This document shows, one piece after another, positions 62,186 through 64,000 of a DNA stretch of 64,000 nucleotides. Location: assembly GCA_021234155.1 (NCBI GenBank), contig JAJEKV010000012.1, positions 8,398,448-8,462,447 on the forward strand, read 5' to 3'. This DNA comes from Isoetes taiwanensis (taxonomy: Eukaryota; Streptophyta; Lycopodiopsida; Isoetales; Isoetaceae). The stretch's first letter is position 1; every line of letters begins with the position of its first letter. Made by a program: the position numbers and the translations under genes. The notes beneath the pieces are model-generated. The model did no database searches. It was not told the origin of the DNA and saw nothing but the letters and a program-made list of their open reading frames with translations.

Positions 62186-64000
62186 TTATTCAAAGTCACC
62201 CCTGATATTTTGCCAAACTTCTCCATGGCAGCTAAGAAATTTGACAAGCTCTCTCTCGTAGGCCAGTTGGCCTCCGTGGACGTTAAAATATACTTCCTTC
62301 CTTCCTTCCTTCCTTCCTTCCTTATCCCTCTTCAAAAAAACAAAGGTATCATCGGCGTATTGCATAATGGAGAAGCAACCCTCTCCTCCTGGTAATTGTA
62401 GACCTTGGACATCCCCTTTTTCTTGCGTGTGCATCACCAATTTTGTCAACACTTCAGCTACAATTAAGAATAAGTAAGGGGCAAGTGGGCAGCCTTGCCT
62501 TACTCCTCTCCTACAGGGAAAGTGATCCGAGGGAGATCCATTAATTATCAGAGCTGAAGTTGCTGTTATGTTAAAGCCAAACACTTTCTGATAAACCATT
62601 TGAGAGAACCCAAGGTGTGCCATTGCTTTCTCTAAGAATTGCCAGCTGATTGTATCATATGCTCTTCTAAAATCTAGCTTGAGTAGCATACAGTCCTGTT
62701 TGGATAACTTGTTCCAGTGTAATCCTTCAACAGCTCCAATGTAGTTATCCAAAATGTTTCTTTGGGGAAGGAAGGCTGACTGACAAGGGTTAATGACTCT
62801 GATCAAGCTCGGCTTCAGTCTATTTGCTAGTATCTTAGCTAACACTTTATATGTAGTGTTAGTAAGTGAAATTGGCCTCCAATCCCCAATATTCACTGGG
62901 CAGCTGACTTTTGGTATGAGGGTGATTTGTCCAGCATTAATTGCAGGGTGTAAATATTTAGCTTGCCATGCTCCCTGTATGAAGGTTATAATGTCATCTT
63001 TCATGATCTTCCAGAATTCCAGATAAAACTCAGGCTGAAATCCATCAGGACCTGGACTTTTCCCATGTGCCATAGATTGAAATGTCTCTTTAATTTCCTT
63101 TTCCCCAGGAATTTCCAACAGATCTTTATCTTCTATTTCTGGCCCTTTAGGGATTTCAGCAAAAAACTCATCAATCATCTCACCATCCACTTCATACTTG
63201 GAAAACAAATCCCTGTATTCCTTATGGAAGAAGTCCTTTATCTCTTTCTGTGTGGTCAGTGAATTCCCATTCACATCTGCAACTTGTACAATTCCATTGT
63301 TCAGAATTCTATTCTTGGCTATCCTGAAGAAAAACGCAGACCCTGCATCATCCATTTCATTAATATACTTGCATTTACTTCTCACTGCCAAACTCTTTGC
63401 CTCTGCTTCCTCTATTTGTTTAACTTTAATCTCCAACTCTGATTCCTTATCCTGCCAAGTCTGATTGTCTTTATCTTGGAATAGCTGTCTCCTGATTTCC
63501 CTCGTGGCCTCATACACTTCCTGTTTTTCTTTCTTTCTCTTTAGATTCCATTGTTTTCCCCATTCCTTGATCCAGGATTTAATCTTCTTCATTTTTTGAA
63601 CAAAGGAGTTCATGGATTCTGTGAGGGGGACTCTGGGGAGCTGATTATAGAATTCTAAGAAATCCTCACAAAATTGTTTGTTATGTAACATTCCTGTGTT
63701 AAACTTGAATGAAGTATTTATTCCCCACTTCTGAGAGGATACCACATTTCTCAAGAATTGGGGGTAATGGTCCGAGATGGAATTTCCCACATCACATGAG
63801 GTGAAGAGATTGTCCAAATCCTGCAAGTCATCATTACACAAATAGAATCTGTCAAGTAGGCAGTACGTCCTTTGATCTCCCTTCCTTTTATTGCTCCAAG
63901 AATACTGATAAGAGGAAGAAGGGGGGATATAGATAAAATTTGTCATCAGCTTGTCCCATGCCAATCTTTCTCCCTTGGACATATTGATCTGTTTCCCCAG
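62186..64000 (-). pseudogene. L1 ORF2: endonuclease end and reverse transcriptase
   Basis: One frame open from the window edge (ctg ggg aaa cag) to 62186. It contains all RT blocks listed for the element. The last 45 codons are not LINE-derived: after YADDTFVFLKRDKE the frame enters an inserted TTCC-tail (read as EGRKEGRKE) and then the LINE in a wrong frame (VKFLSCHGEVWQN instead of NFLAAMEKFGKISG). Confidence 0.9.
62254..62323 (+). mobile_element. Retroposon 3' tail fragment in the L1 RT
   Basis: GGCCAGTTGGCCTCCGTGGA, CGTTAAAATATACTTCC and a (TTCC) repeat, matching the LINE and 22921-22975 tails. An extremely 5'-truncated insertion of about 70 bp. It shifts the RT frame right after the YADD block. 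Confidence 0.8.

Larger units (their letters stand above)
60545..64000 (-). mobile_element. L1-like LINE, 5' part beyond the right edge
   Basis: From the right edge leftward: endonuclease end (LLDRFYLCNDDLQD, SISDHYPQFLRN), RT (HGKSPGPDGFQPEFY, NPCQSAFLPQRNILDN, RRAYDTISWQFLEKA, RRGVRQGCPLAPYLF, QYADDTFVFL with catalytic YADD), connection (YAKIEAAIRKFIW), ORF2 end (NKIKTFSWLIIH, CPMGCGEIETFNHVFQC zf-RVT, CWAVWKHRNRV). It is interrupted by a SINE (61760-61995) and a 70-bp retroposon tail (about 62254-62323), plus stops (after FIW, and near 60950), so it is dead. Confidence 0.93.

Overview
This window is nuclear DNA of a land plant. The proof is a spliced Rubisco activase gene (4150-6159) and a bulb-lectin receptor kinase gene (40776-43208). 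Everything else is dominated by nested transposons: Copia and Ty3/chromovirus LTR elements, at least two LINE families, SINEs, and a DUF7869-type transposon-like gene. The DUF7869-like remnant, the high TE load and the Rubisco activase sequence fit a large non-seed-plant genome such as a fern or lycophyte. That placement is inference; no marker here fixes the species.

Layout. 1-2940: 3' end of an LTR retroelement with a coiled-coil ORF and a 438-codon ORF running into the LTR. 4150-6159: Rubisco activase, six exons. 7841-13610: LINE scraps, a degenerate repeat array and a frameshifted DUF7869-like gene on the minus strand. 14050-22520: an unusual block with two near-duplicate promoters, an acidic ORF, a decayed multi-exon gene and an FCP1-like phosphatase gene. 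Its introns and promoters carry about 20 copies of a 13-bp palindrome of form CACGCCNGGCGTG, including a 170-bp foldback. 25740-32915: a LINE split by a young Copia element (26050-31325, TSD AACCA, 523-bp LTRs about 99% identical). 32916-40775: mostly gene-free. 40776-43208: intronless lectin receptor kinase.

The most interesting feature is 44710-56812, a minus-strand Ty3 chromovirus derivative with 1.67-kb LTRs and tRNA-iMet primer site. Between the primer site and gag it carries a histone H3-like ORF: the first ten residues are the H3 tail (K4 and K9 kept) and the C terminus is a complete H3 histone fold, with about 310 residues between. A second unknown ORF follows. Each of these two ORFs has its own TATA box and, upstream of it, two copies of a 67-bp near-perfect palindrome. 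The gag zinc knuckle is fused in frame to a chromodomain integrase, with protease, reverse transcriptase and RNase H deleted. One LTR contains a 1.36-kb poly(A)-tailed retroposed sequence; the other LTR preserves the empty site.

56813-64000: LINE 3' ends, a triple 53-bp repeat, an unidentified broken gene, and an L1-like LINE running off the right edge, itself hit by a tRNA-derived SINE and a 70-bp retroposon tail. SINE and LINE copies share a 3' tail sequence, which suggests the SINE uses the LINE machinery.
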